Part shown: positions 43,679-54,171 of the stretch, piece by piece
Layout: each line of letters opens with the position of its first letter
Numbering within the stretch: position 1 is the stretch's first letter
From: Tetrapyrgos nigripes
Lineage: Eukaryota; Basidiomycota; Agaricomycetes; Agaricales; Campanellaceae
Reading direction: 5' to 3'
NCBI GenBank assembly: GCA_013368315.1
Contig: JAACJM010000043.1
Location: 124,001 to 188,000, forward strand
Length of the DNA stretch: 64,000 bases
Translations under genes and position numbers: made by a program
Notes under the pieces: model-generated
What the model saw: only the letters and a program-made list of their open reading frames with translations
The model's database searches: none
What the model was told of the DNA's origin: nothing

Positions 43679-43679
43679 A

Positions 43680-44970
43680 TAAGAGACTCAAAGAAGGAAA
43701 CGGGATTCCTACTTCTAATGGTGGCATGACATTGCCCTATGTGGCATAGAAAATATAGATAGGCTCTGGATTGCCAAACTGATGCCAGCATGGTCCTCCT
43801 CGCCGCTCCTTCCCACTCCAGCAAGCATCTCAATCCATTCACCGACGCTCCGACATTCCCCATTCCTTTTATCAATACTATCCGTGCCGGCTTCAAACAG
43901 ATAGCCAGTCAACGATGACGTGCCCGGACTATGAAGACTTCTCTGGCCGACAGATTCCTTTCAATGACTGGTGGCAGTGGAGATGGATCCGATGGAAGCT
44001 CAGATATGTTGTTCGTCGATGAGAAGAGAAGAGGAGGCAACTCAAGGTTGCTTAACAAACTTAGTAGTCAGTTCCAGACACTTTCCTCAATTATTTCTCC
44101 TCCTCCTGCAGTGCAGTATGTACATAATACACTTAATCAGTTAAAGACATAGTATACATACTTACATACGTACAAATGAGCTACTTACAAAAAATGTCAA
44201 CAATCACTGAAGGCTCATTGTTCCAAATGTGGGTGGGAGGCATGAGGTGAGTTCCAAGCAGAGCTCATTTTCTATATTGGTAAATCACAGTAGTCAAGGC
44301 GAGTTCATGGTCCAGAGTACCTTTGTCTCGCCACTGCACTATTGTTGTGTTCATTAACTTGTCTTTTCTCTAGTCTTTAAACCCATGGTTGTTGCATTCG
44401 TGAGGCACGATGTAAGCCTAGTCTCTCAAAGGCTCATTTCTAGGAGTATATTGGCTGCCACATGGATAGATATATTACTGATTTTTAAGTAGGCAACTCT
44501 GAATTAAACCCTTATCTGTTCTTTCAGAGGGGTGTATGATCTTTGATCATACACCTATGAAAGAATATGAACAAGGCAATCTTCAAGATTGCATACTTGA
44601 CTCCCAATAATATGTCATTCCAGTTGTCAATTTATACACAGGAGTGAGCAAATCACTTGGTTGCTATATCATCCTCGAGAAATATCTACTAATTGAGATG
44701 TCTTGGTGGTGTTGATCATTGTCATTCTTCAACACACTCATCTACATGACAGTGAAGTGTCTGTTGAACACACGACTGTGAATCATTGGAAAAGATCCCA
44801 AACCAAAGATCCTATCATGCTTTCATTAGTGATGAGTTCCTTCATGGTGTCAACTTTGATAGAGATGTCTTGGCAGTGTTGATTATTGTCATTCTTCAAC
44901 ATGCTCATCTTTCGAACACGCGACTGTGGAGTGTCATACTGCCACACAAAATTTGTTCCAATCCTCCCAA
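43680..44970. other. Intergenic with direct repeat and palindrome
   Basis: No gene supported. A block (GAGATGTCTTGG, GTTGAT, ATTGTCATTCTTCAACA, CGACTGTG) occurs twice, near 44693 and 44862. A hairpin lies at 44531-44555. Confidence 0.45.
44531..44555. repeat. Palindrome, 11-bp arms with TTT loop
   Basis: GGTGTATGATC and GATCATACACC flank TTT. Outside, TTCTTTCA and TGAAAGAA extend the pairing after a short mismatch, making a hairpin of about 55 nt. Possibly a tiny foldback element. Confidence 0.65.
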
Positions 44971-44974
44971 TCCT

Positions 44975-45165
44975 GTCCACCCCTACCCCTTTACCTCTTC
45001 ACCCCTACCCCCACCCCTACCTCCCCACCCCTACCTCCTCACCCCTACCTCCCCACCCCCACCTCCCCACCCCACCTCCCCACCCCTACCTCCCTACCCC
45101 CACCTCCCCACCCCTACCTCCCCACCCCTACCTCCCCCTACCCCACCCCTACCCCCCTAGGCTCC
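44975..45165 (-). repeat. C-rich tract, G-quadruplex-prone on the minus strand
   Basis: Repeated CACCCCTACCTCCC units run for about 190 bp. The minus strand reads GGGGTAGG and GGGGTGGGG many times, so several adjacent G-quadruplexes can form. Open frames here are by-products of the repeat. Confidence 0.75.
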
Positions 45166-45301
45166 AATCCTACTTCCAACCCTACTTCAAAAAAAAACCT
45201 TCCTAATAACCCTAAGTCTGAACTTTTCTTCGCAGCTCAGATGAGTAGGTTAGTAGTCTAGTTTCATTTGACGTTCAGAAGCTATACCTAAGTCTTTTAC
45301 T

Positions 45302-46362
45302 AGGGCTTTAACCGATCTGGATTTGGAGAAGGAGACCATTGAGGGAGAGATCAGGACACGGGCGTCTTCCAAGAGAGTTTTAGAGGAAGTTCTGCACGCT
45401 CATTCCCAGATCCCGGGTCTGAATGAGAAAGGTTTAAGGTGTTGGTGGTCGAATGGGAGTCGTTGGGCAAGATTAGCATCAGGTGGTAAGTCACACAGTT
45501 GTAAAGAAGCATCAAATTCTTACATGGACAACAGGTGGAGTTTTCATTTTACCTCTACTAGCTGTATTGGAAATGCGTCATTACTGTCTACGCTCAATAT
45601 CTATCCAGGGATTGTCAGCATTTGGGGACATGCTTCGCCAGCCTCACTCATTCAAAGATAAGGGTAAGATCTCCCTGTTATTCCTCGTAAAGAATTCTTA
45701 ATCAATGAGCATTGTAGCACCTTTGGGATACAGTCTGCTTACGACTGAACTTGTCCCTTTGCTGTCCTTCCTGCATCTCAGCTTACCCTTTACAATGCCC
45801 ACATTTTTTGCATCTGCATTCCGAGTCAACTGCGGCATACCAGAGACTCTTGATTGCCAAGACTTAGTCCTTTCAGACCGGTTTTTTGATTCATTTACCC
45901 AACAGTACGTACTACTGCTACTATCTTGGAGCCCGCCCCTCACATTTTTTGTTTTGACTTAGTCTCCCAGTTCTTTTACATCGTGATATCAACTTTTGGA
46001 GCAGATTTCTCCCAGAACTACAGTTGCCAGAGAAAGATAGGTCATGCTTGGACGATGCAAATTACGTTTTCTTAAACCCAAATCCTTCAGCCTCAAACCA
46101 ACCAGAAAGCGTGAATGAAGACGAGAATCAACATTGCGATGTTAGGTGCAGTGTTAGGCACGAAATCGACAAGGCAGTGAACATCGCCTCACATTTCCTT
46201 ACCTTCACCAATAACTGTGACATTCTTGATGACAACTACATCGTAATCAACACATCTTTCGACATTAGTCATGAAGGTGTCATGAAGGTGTTGCAAAGGT
46301 TTTGTGAAGGTGTCATGAAGGTACTGGGAAGGTGTCATGAAGGTATCATGAAGGTGTTATGA
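45302..46362 (+). pseudogene. Unknown multi-exon gene whose last exon runs into the 11-bp array
   Basis: Exons about 45302-45485, 45535-45663, 45718-45904 and 45963-46362 have GT-AG ends and keep one frame. The first visible exon follows a TAG acceptor near 45301, so upstream exons probably exist. The protein has a charged N-terminal part (EKETIEGEIRTRASSKRVLEE), Trp residues (CWWSNGSRW), a hydrophobic middle and a Cys/His-containing C-terminal part. From about 46270 the codons are those of the minisatellite (HEGVMKVL repeats) until TAA at 46360-46362. The coding sequence was therefore cut by, or fused to, the array. No family recognised. Confidence 0.55.
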
Positions 46363-46755
46363 AGATGTCACAAAGGTATTGTGAAAGTGGCGTGAAGGTG
46401 TCATGAAGGTAGTGTGAAGGTGTTGTGAAGGGGTTGCAAAGGTGTCATGAAGATGTCGTCATGAAGGTGTCATGAAGATGTCATGAAGTTGTCATGAAGG
46501 TATTGCAAAGAAGATATTGTGAAGGTGTTATGAAGATGTCACAAAGGTATTGTGAAGGTATCACAAAGGTGTCGCAAAGGTGTTGTGAAGGGGTCAGGAA
46601 GGTGCCATGAAGATGTCATGAAGGTGTTGTGAAGGTGTTGCAAAGGTTTCATGAAGGTGTTCTGAAGGCATCCTGAAGGTGTGGTGAAGGGGTGTCGTGG
46701 TGAAGGTGTTGCGAAGATGTCGTGAAGGTATCATGAAGGTGCTGTGAAGGTATCT
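46270..46755 (+). repeat. 11-bp array, innermost block of the right arm
   Basis: About 44 units in the GAAGGTG orientation start abruptly within an exon. They end at GGTATCTTTTTGCCACCG, a variant of the GGTACC switch point. Confidence 0.85.
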
Positions 46756-46925
46756 TTTTGCCACCGACATCTACATGATACCTTCACGATACCTTCACGA
46801 TACCTTCCCAATTACTTCCTGATACCTTCATGACACCTTCACAAAACCTTTATGACATCTTTATGACACCTTCGTGACCCCTTCACAACATCTTCACGAC
46901 ATCTTCATGACATCCTCATGACACA
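46756..46925 (-). repeat. 11-bp array, inverted block
   Basis: About 15 units in the CACCTTCA orientation follow the switch point at 46748. Confidence 0.8.
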
Positions 46926-47399
46926 ACATTTCTGGTGCCCAGCCTCAGGCTTTCACTGTGAAGTCTAGTTGTACTGGTGAGTGTCACGTCTCTATCCAAG
47001 GCACTGATCAGCACATTGGTGAGACTCTCATAGGCCTCAGTAAACATCTCATGTGCAAGCGGGTACGTGGCGCTCTTCTGATGGACCTATCCCTGCTCCT
47101 CCACTGGCTACCTCTGCACCAGTCCAGTCAACCCACCTGTGCCTGCTGTTGACATTTCCAGTGCTGCAGGTCCTTGCACTGGCCAGCTCCCTGTTGAAGC
47201 TATGCTCCTCATAGGCACCTGCGGTTGCGATGGCCTCTCCGATACCCTCCATGATGACAGCTGCTTCCACTACCTCTTCGACCCCATCCTCTTGGTCTCT
47301 CAGCAGTCCAATGAATGTGGGCACCCTGGCCTCAACTGTGTGGTCAAGAGACAAGAGACAGTGTACACACAGCCCGGAGGGTGAAGGTGCATGCAGGTG
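46926..47399. repeat. Unique core of the right arm
   Basis: About 470 bp without array units. The part from 47196 matches 28886-29092 inverted; the rest (46926-47195) is absent from the left arm. Short open frames occur (QGTDQHIGETLIGLSKHL), perhaps a relic of a coding region of the parent element. No family assigned. Confidence 0.6.
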
Positions 47400-47715
47400 T
47401 TGGAGAGGTGTCTGAATGAATATGTTGTGAAGGTGTTGTGTAGGTGTTGTGAAGGTGTCACAAAGGTGGCATGAAGGTGCTGCGAAGGTATCGGAAAGGT
47501 GTTGTGAAGGTATCATGAAGGTCTCATGAAGATAAGGTGTTGTCAAGGTATCATGAAGGTGTCGTGAAGGTGTCGTGAAGGGGTCGCAAAGGTGTCATAA
47601 AGATGTCATGAAGGTTTTGTGAAGGTGTTGCAAAGGTTTTGTGAAGGTACCATGAAGGTATTGGGAAGGCATTGTGAAGGTATTGTGAAGGTGTCATAAA
47701 GATGTCAGTGGCAAA
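47400..47715 (+). repeat. 11-bp array block, GAAGGTG orientation, right arm
   Basis: Inverted counterpart of 28551-28885. It ends at GTGGCAAAAAGGTACC, the complement of the left-arm switch point. Confidence 0.85.
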
Positions 47716-50130
47716 AAGGTACCTTCACAGCACCTTCACAATACCTTCACGACATATTCGCAACACCTTCACCACGACACCCCTTCACCATACCTTCAGG
47801 ACATCTTCAGAACACCTTCACAAAACCTTTGCAACACCTTCACGACCCCTTCACAACACCTTCGCGACACCTTCATGATACCTTCATGACATCTCCATAA
47901 CACCTTCCCGATACCTTCATGACACATTCACAAAACCTTTGCAACACCTTCATGACATCTTTATGACACCTTTGCAACCCTTTCACAACACCTTTGTGAC
48001 ACCTTTGTGACCCCTTCATGACATCTTCATGACACTCCTTCACCATACCTTCACGACATCTTCATGACATCTTTTTGACATCTTTGCAACGGCTTCACAA
48101 CACCTTTGGGACACCTTTGTGACCCCTTCATGACATCTTCATGACACTCCTTCACCATACCTTCATGACATCTTCATGACACCTTCACAATACCTTCAGA
48201 CACCTTTCCAACACCTTCACAACACCTTTCCCATACCTTCACAGCACCTTCCTGATACCTTCACGACACCTTCATGACATCTTCATGGCACCTTCCCGAT
48301 ACCTTCCTGGCATCTTCTCAATTCTCTTCATGACACCTTCATGATACCTTCAGAGACATCTTCATGACACCTTCACAATGACACCTTCACAACACCTTCA
48401 TGACATCTTCATGACACTTTCACAATGCCTTCACAACACCTTCCTGATACCTTTGCAACATCTTCACGATACCTTTACAACACCTTTCCAATACCTTCAT
48501 GCTACCTTCACCAAACCTTTGCAACACCCTCACGACACCTTCAAGACATCTTCATGACACCTTTGTGACACCTTCACAACACCTTAGTGACACCCTCCCA
48601 ATACCTTCATGACACCTTCATGCTACCTTCACAACGCCTTTCTGATACCTTCCTGACACCTTCACGACCCCTTCACAACACCTTCATGACGATACCTTCA
48701 CAACACCTTCCCAATACCTTTGCAACACCTTCCCAATACCTTCATGATACCTTCCAAGCCTTTGCAACACCCTCACAACACCTTCACAACACCTTCCTGA
48801 TACCTTCACAACACCTTCATGCTGCCTTCATGACACCTTCATGAAACCTTCACGATACCTTCACAACACCTTCCCGATACCTTTGCAACATCTTCGTGAT
48901 ACCTCCTTGACACCTTCCCAATACCTTCATGATACCTTCACCAAACCTTTGCAACACCCTCATGGCACCTTTGGCGACATCTTCATGACACCTTTGCAAC
49001 ACCTTTGCAACACCTTCATGACACCTTCACAACACCTTCACAACACCTTCATGACACCTTCACAACACCTTCATGACACCTTTGCAACACCTTTGCAACA
49101 CCTTCACTCAAGGTATTGTGAAGGTGTCATGAAGATGTTGGTGGCAAAAAGGTACCTTCACAGCACCTTCACGATACCTTCACGACATCTTGACAACACC
49201 TTCACCACGACACCCCTTTACCACACCTTCACCATGCCTTCAGAACACCTTCACGAAACCTTTGCAACACCTTCACGACACCTTCACGACATCTTCATGG
49301 CACCTTCCTGACCCCTTCACAACACCTTTGTGACACCTTTGTGACATCTTCATAACACCTTCACAATACCTTCTTTGCAACACCTTCATGACGACACCTT
49401 CACGCTACCTTCATGACACCTTCACAAAACCTTTGCAACACCTTCATGACACCCTCATGCCACTTTCACGATACCTTCATGATACTTTCATGACACCTTC
49501 CCAATACCTTCATGACACCTTCACAAAACCTTTGCAACACCTTCATGACACCTTCATGATATCTTTATGACACCTTCATGACCCCTTCACAGCATCTTCA
49601 TGACACTCCTTCACGACACCTTCACAATACCTCCAGACACCTTCCCAACGCCTTCACAACACCTTCCCCATACCTTCACAACACCTGCCTGATACCTTCA
49701 CAACACTTTCATGACATCTTCATGACACCTTCCTGATACCTTCTTGACATCTTCTCAATACCTTCATGATACCTTCGCGACATCTTCATGACACCTTCAC
49801 AATACCTTCAGCGACATCTTTATGACACCTTTGCGATACCTTCACGACACCTTTGTGACACCTTTGCAACATCTTCACGATACCTTTGTGACACCTTCCC
49901 AATACGTTCATGATACCTTCACCAAACCTTTGCAACACCCTCACAGCACCTTTGGCGACATCTTCATGACACCTTCATGACCCCTTCACGACACCTTCAT
50001 GACACCTTTGCAACACCTTTGCGACACCTTCACGACACCTTCATGACATCTTCATGACATCTTCATGACACCTTTGCAACACTTTCACGATACCTTCATG
50101 ACACTTTTGTGACACCTTCACAACAATGAT
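47716..50130 (-). repeat. 11-bp minisatellite array, right arm (CACCTTCATGA orientation)
   Basis: About 215 units, the inverted counterpart of 26245-28550, including the same short flipped block at about 49105-49155. Predicted proteins with an 11-residue period (MTPSQHLHNTF type) are artefacts of a period that returns to frame every 33 bases. Confidence 0.9.
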
Positions 50131-51186
50131 ATTCTTCACAAGCTCACAGCACTGTCACAGCACCTCCCCACATTTTGTATACCTTTTGTACACCTTCACT
50201 ATCTTCAAAAATTTGACTTGTGATTCCATAAATCTACAGTAAGACTTGCACTCTTACACTATCATTTTATAAACTCCCATCTCTATATATATCTTATGTA
50301 AGTCTATATGATTTACCCAAGATTTATGGAATACCTGCTATTCAATAAATCTAAAATAACTCCCCTTGACTTACAGGGGTCATACTTTAACTCTTTCAGC
50401 ATATCCAGGATACTCTATGTATTCCATCTTGGTGTAAGACTTTTCTGTGAAATATTTTGGATTCCATAAAGCTTCCATAATACACCTGATTTTATTGATC
50501 CATTTCTGTTACCATTTTGTCACTCAGTAAATCTATCATAAATACAATGACAATTTCTTGTGATTTACTATAGCTTTTAATCTCATAAATCTTCTGTAAA
50601 ACTGGCCAGTCTTACTATATGACATACTGTGACCATGTGTCACATCAAGATATCTCTGTATATCTTAATGGTATTATGCTATGTCTTACTGTGACAGAAT
50701 GTCACATTGAAAAATCCTAGTAATACAACTTGATTTACAGAATCCTTATGGAACTGTTGTGAAATTTTTGCTTTTCTGTAATACTTCTGTAATACTTCTG
50801 TAATACACAGAGATATACAATTGATTGGCACTAAGTAAGTCTTTAGTAATGTCATAGTATGACAGTGTATTTACAGTATTTCATTTGTGTAAGCCTTCTC
50901 TAAATCCAGGCTGTATTACTCTATGACATACTGTGACTCTGTGTCACAACAAAATGTTTCTGTATTTCTCAATGGTATTGTAGTATGTATTACTGTGACA
51001 GAATCTCACATAGAAAGACCCCAGTAATACACCCTGATTTACAGAAACCTTATGGAATTGCTGTGAAATCTTGGCTTTAACATAATACTTCCATAATACA
51101 TGGGGATTTACAAACTGATTGGCACTGAGTAAGTCTTCAGTAATATCACAGTATGACAATGTATTTATGGGTATTTGCACCCAGTG
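50131..51186. repeat. Right AT-rich terminal arm
   Basis: Inverted copy of 25162-26240, near-identical, ending GGGTATTTGCACCCAGTG followed by GCA. Confidence 0.85.
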
Positions 51187-51189
51187 GCA

Positions 51190-52209
51190 CTTGATCAGCA
51201 ATTGTTTGGCAATTGTGGCTGAAAAAGTAACCTTCATTGTAGGTTCCCGGGCGTGTACAATCTGTATCCGTCAATGGTGGATATGTAAGTTACGCATCAA
51301 GTCACTTTGAGATTGCTTTTTGGGCCAAAAAAAAAGATGGTGCAAGTAGTTCGAGATTAATTCAACAATCATTCAGTGGATGATACTTTCCTGGTATGAA
51401 TCGTTTAGATCACACCCAGGGCTCCAAGATAATAGTTTTACATGTATATGGACTCAGCATTGGGTCCTAGTACAAAATGTCAATATATACAAGGGGGTCT
51501 ACCACGAAATGTATGTGTTCAAGTCTTTGGATGATCACTTTTTTTGCAGTTGTTGCATCCCAAAGAGCTTTTAGGGCTCTGCTGATTTCAAATGGCCTCA
51601 ATATGGTTGAATACCTTATTATTACTCTTTTATATTTCATTCAGAACATTTCTACATTTTTTGGTGATTTTAAGAACTCTACATCATACCTCTAATTCAA
51701 GAAGAATGTCCCAGATTAACTATTTTATGACCGTTTTGGATTAACTTGTGAATATGTTGCATATCACTCAGAGGATAGTGACAGAAAATATTCAGGGTGT
51801 GCTCAAGCATATTTCATACCTATCACGAGCCTCTCCGAAGTTGAAAATGCTCTGTAGATACAACATGAGTCGAGCGTGGGAATCTACTGTTCAACGGTAA
51901 TTCGACGGTAATTCGACGACGCATCATCATCGTTGAGCTGCCAGCGCATCCCTTGGGCATCCCCACCACTCTTCTTCTGTGTCCATGAAGGACAACAATG
52001 GACAGCCACATGTGTATATGTCACCTCTCTCATGGAAAAAGCTGCCTTGTTTGCAGCAATTGGCCATACATGGCTGTCAACTTTTAGGTGCGTCTTACTC
52101 CACATCTCATACCTCCGTAACTCATACCTCCACCTGTCAGTTCCAAATTCCTTCAGAACACCCATAGCACCCTCATCCAAGCAATACTCTCTTTTCAATC
52201 AGTTCTCGC
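51190..52209. other. Flank of the 26-kb element, no gene recognised
   Basis: Opposed open frames overlap near 51884-52226 and neither is convincing. TTCATTGTAGGTTCCCGG near 51233 recurs at about 62932; the meaning is unknown. Confidence 0.35.
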
Positions 52210-52953
52210 CGTCCCTTGTCTGCTGAAGTGGTCATCCTTGGGGGAAGTAATCCTGGACAAGCGGAGTCGATGAGGTGGGAAGGAGCACCCTAGGGATAGG
52301 GTCAGAGATGGGTTGAGTAGTCTTAAGACTGGTACGGATGCAGTGAGATGTTGGGCCAGGAATGAGTGGGGCAAAGTGAAGGTGAGTGGTGAGGAATGTC
52401 GTCCCTCATTTACATGCCCTAATAGGTTTGTTGGGACTCTTTATAGGGATCGGAACACATTTAAATGCAGGACTACGAGGAGCAGTGGATCATCAGTAGA
52501 GACCGAGGAGGATTATAGGGTTTGTGAGTGTTCTTTCTATTCCTTCTCAGTTTTGTTTCTCTCTTCCAGGTCCTTTTCTTCGAGTTACTTCCTTTTTCTT
52601 TCTGTTGGGTTTCTATACTGATTTTTTCACCTCTAGTGGCCTTCCTCTCATACCTGACAAACCTGGACTTTGGGTGTGTGCAGGGCATAATGGTCATGGT
52701 ATGTCTTTTCATTCATCATTTGTCGTTTCCCCTCTCTCCCCTCTTTACAATCATTTCGCTGACTTTTCTTGATCCAGCACGAACATCTACCTATGCTACA
52801 CATGGATACAGTGTGGTATCAGCAATACTATCCACCACCACCCCTGGCCTCATCAAACTCATGCAAGGAGGAATTTGGGATAAGGCAAGGTGTTTTGAGC
52901 TAACGCAAGATACGTTGCAGAAGATGAAGGCATTAGAGGTGGTAGATGACTAG
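52210..52953 (+). pseudogene. 3' remnant of a FAD-dependent oxidoreductase (DAO type)
   Basis: The last exon, 52778-52953, and the one before, about 52637-52698, join at GTATGT...CCAG and read GLPLIPDKPGLWVCAGHNGH, then GYSVVSAIL and LIKLMQGG, ending in TAG. GLWVCAGHNGHG is the C-terminal FAD-contact segment of DAO-family oxidoreductases. Upstream coding (EVVILGGSNPGQAES near 52225) is interrupted by stops and most of the protein is missing. It looks like a truncated, decaying copy next to the 26-kb element border. Confidence 0.6.
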
Positions 52954-53127
52954 AGTCTGTGTACTATATACAACGAAATATATTTTGTGTGAATCACAAT
53001 ATCTGTATGTTCTTGAACTGACCCAGACATGCGTTACTATACGACCGCCAGATTATGTACATGCTCAATTTAGAAAGTGGCCATCTCAAGCCGAGTTACA
53101 GAGCAAAGCCGAGTTGAGGAGCCTTGG

Positions 53128-53155
53128 GGAGCTATGGACCGAAGTCCATAGCTCC
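53128..53155. repeat. Perfect 12-bp hairpin with CGAA loop
   Basis: GGAGCTATGGAC at 53128-53139 pairs exactly with GTCCATAGCTCC at 53144-53155. Confidence 0.75.
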
Positions 53156-53339
53156 TAGTCCAGGATCTAGTAAGCTAAATGTGTGTTGTAGCTGGTAGGT
53201 TATTTGGCAGGGCTTTTATTAAAAAAGATCCTTGGGATTATCCAACGATTTTATAAACGAGCTTGTAAGGTACAACCTAGGATTTTATATAATTACTGTG
53301 TCTCAGGGTGTGTTACTATACCCCAAATGTTACTGGGGT

Positions 53340-53377
53340 AAGGGGCCACTGCTTCGCATGGCAAGTTATGAGGCCCC
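53340..53377 (+). repeat. GCTTCGCATGGCAAGTTAT dispersed repeat
   Basis: GGCCACTGCTTCGCATGGCA then AGTTATGAGGCC matches the complement of 31972-32010. A shorter form lies at 22494-22531. Confidence 0.55.
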
Positions 53378-53710
53378 AGCAGCAAGAATCACTTTCATAT
53401 AATACATTATATCTTCCATGTAGAGCCTAGGTAAGAGAAGACACATAGTATTGAGTAAACCTGTACGTCGGCTCTTCTACTGGGCACTGATGATAAGTCA
53501 GGAGGAGTCTGTGAGGAATGGATGTGACGGTTGCAGACTGAGAGAGGTACTCGATGCAGTGATGATGTATGTATTGACGTCAAACAGTCTTTGGACCCAG
53601 TCCAGACCGAGTCTAGATATTTCGGTTGTCAGGAAGGATAGAGACCGGCCCTAAGGGCCTCGCATTTCCGAGGATGCCGTGAATGATGTCATAGGTCTTG
53701 ACGATTCCAG

Positions 53711-53818
53711 ATGAGCACTTGACGAGCGCCAACGAACAGGGGTGGGAATTTGAACCCATGGAAAAGATCTGGGAGGTCGCTACGACATAAATTAACTCAG
53801 CCTAAAGGCCTCGTAATC
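53711..53818 (-). repeat. tRNA-related SINE-like repeat, copy 2
   Basis: The complement matches 1454-1564 over about 108 bp with few differences, including the B-box region (GGGTTCAAATTCC) and the TTGGCGCTCGTCAAG end. The two copies lie in unrelated flanks. Confidence 0.6.
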
Positions 53819-54171
53819 AGCAACTCTTGATTTCGGTACATATCTACCTTATAACATTCTCTAACTATGTTTACTTACTGCAGAGCTTAGTGATAGACCA
53901 GCGTGTTTCAAAACTTGCTTGAAAGTGGCTGGCGAGGGCAGGAAGGAGCATGGGATATCTACCCTTCCTAATTAGGTATGCACCCTTAGTCAGCTTTAAG
54001 TGGCCACATACAGCGCATTAGGAGGTTCAGCTCAAGATGGACTTGAAGTTCGGAGAAAGTCATTGTCACGTCATGCTAAGAGTTCAAGTCTTAACCTTTA
54101 GTTTCGAATCCTGATTAAAAGTTCGGTGAGTGGCATCAGAGTTCGGAAAATTGAGCCTGTCACATGTCACA

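Larger units (their letters stand above)
25162..51186. mobile_element. Putative 26-kb cargo-carrying CACTA-like element with giant inverted arms
   Basis: The left end CACTGGGTGCAAATACCC and the right end, its exact complement, face outward. GCA precedes the left end (25159-25161) and follows the right end (51187-51189). The arms 25162-29092 and 47196-51186 are inverted copies of about 3.9 and 4.0 kb, near-identical in their outer 1 kb. The same terminal 13 bases, CACTGGGTGCAAA, end two 279-bp MITEs in this window that have clear 3-bp duplications, which supports the end assignment. The 17-kb interior holds SHD1, HET, hydrolase and secreted-protein genes. No intact transposase was seen inside, so it would need help in trans. 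The alternative is two separate facing elements that each lost their inner end. Confidence 0.55.
52954..54170. other. Intergenic with SINE-like repeats and a hairpin
   Basis: Contains a perfect hairpin (53128-53155), two dispersed repeats (53340-53377 and 53711-53818) and the start of a cluster of AGTTCGGA motifs (54050-54240). No gene. Confidence 0.45.

Noticed and set aside
48587..49570. Long open frames encoding 11-residue repeats (MTPSQHLHNTF type)
   Set aside because: They arise because three 11-bp units equal 33 bases. Similar frames appear wherever the array is in that orientation, with no start context, splice sites or stop conservation.
25162..51186. Starship-type giant element
   Set aside because: Starships start with a tyrosine-recombinase captain gene. 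No such gene was seen, and the inverted arms with 3-bp duplication fit a DDE-type cut-and-paste element instead.
51884..52226. Gene on either strand in this overlapping open region
   Set aside because: Frames on opposite strands compete, neither shows a domain or clear splice sites, and both are near a decayed oxidoreductase.
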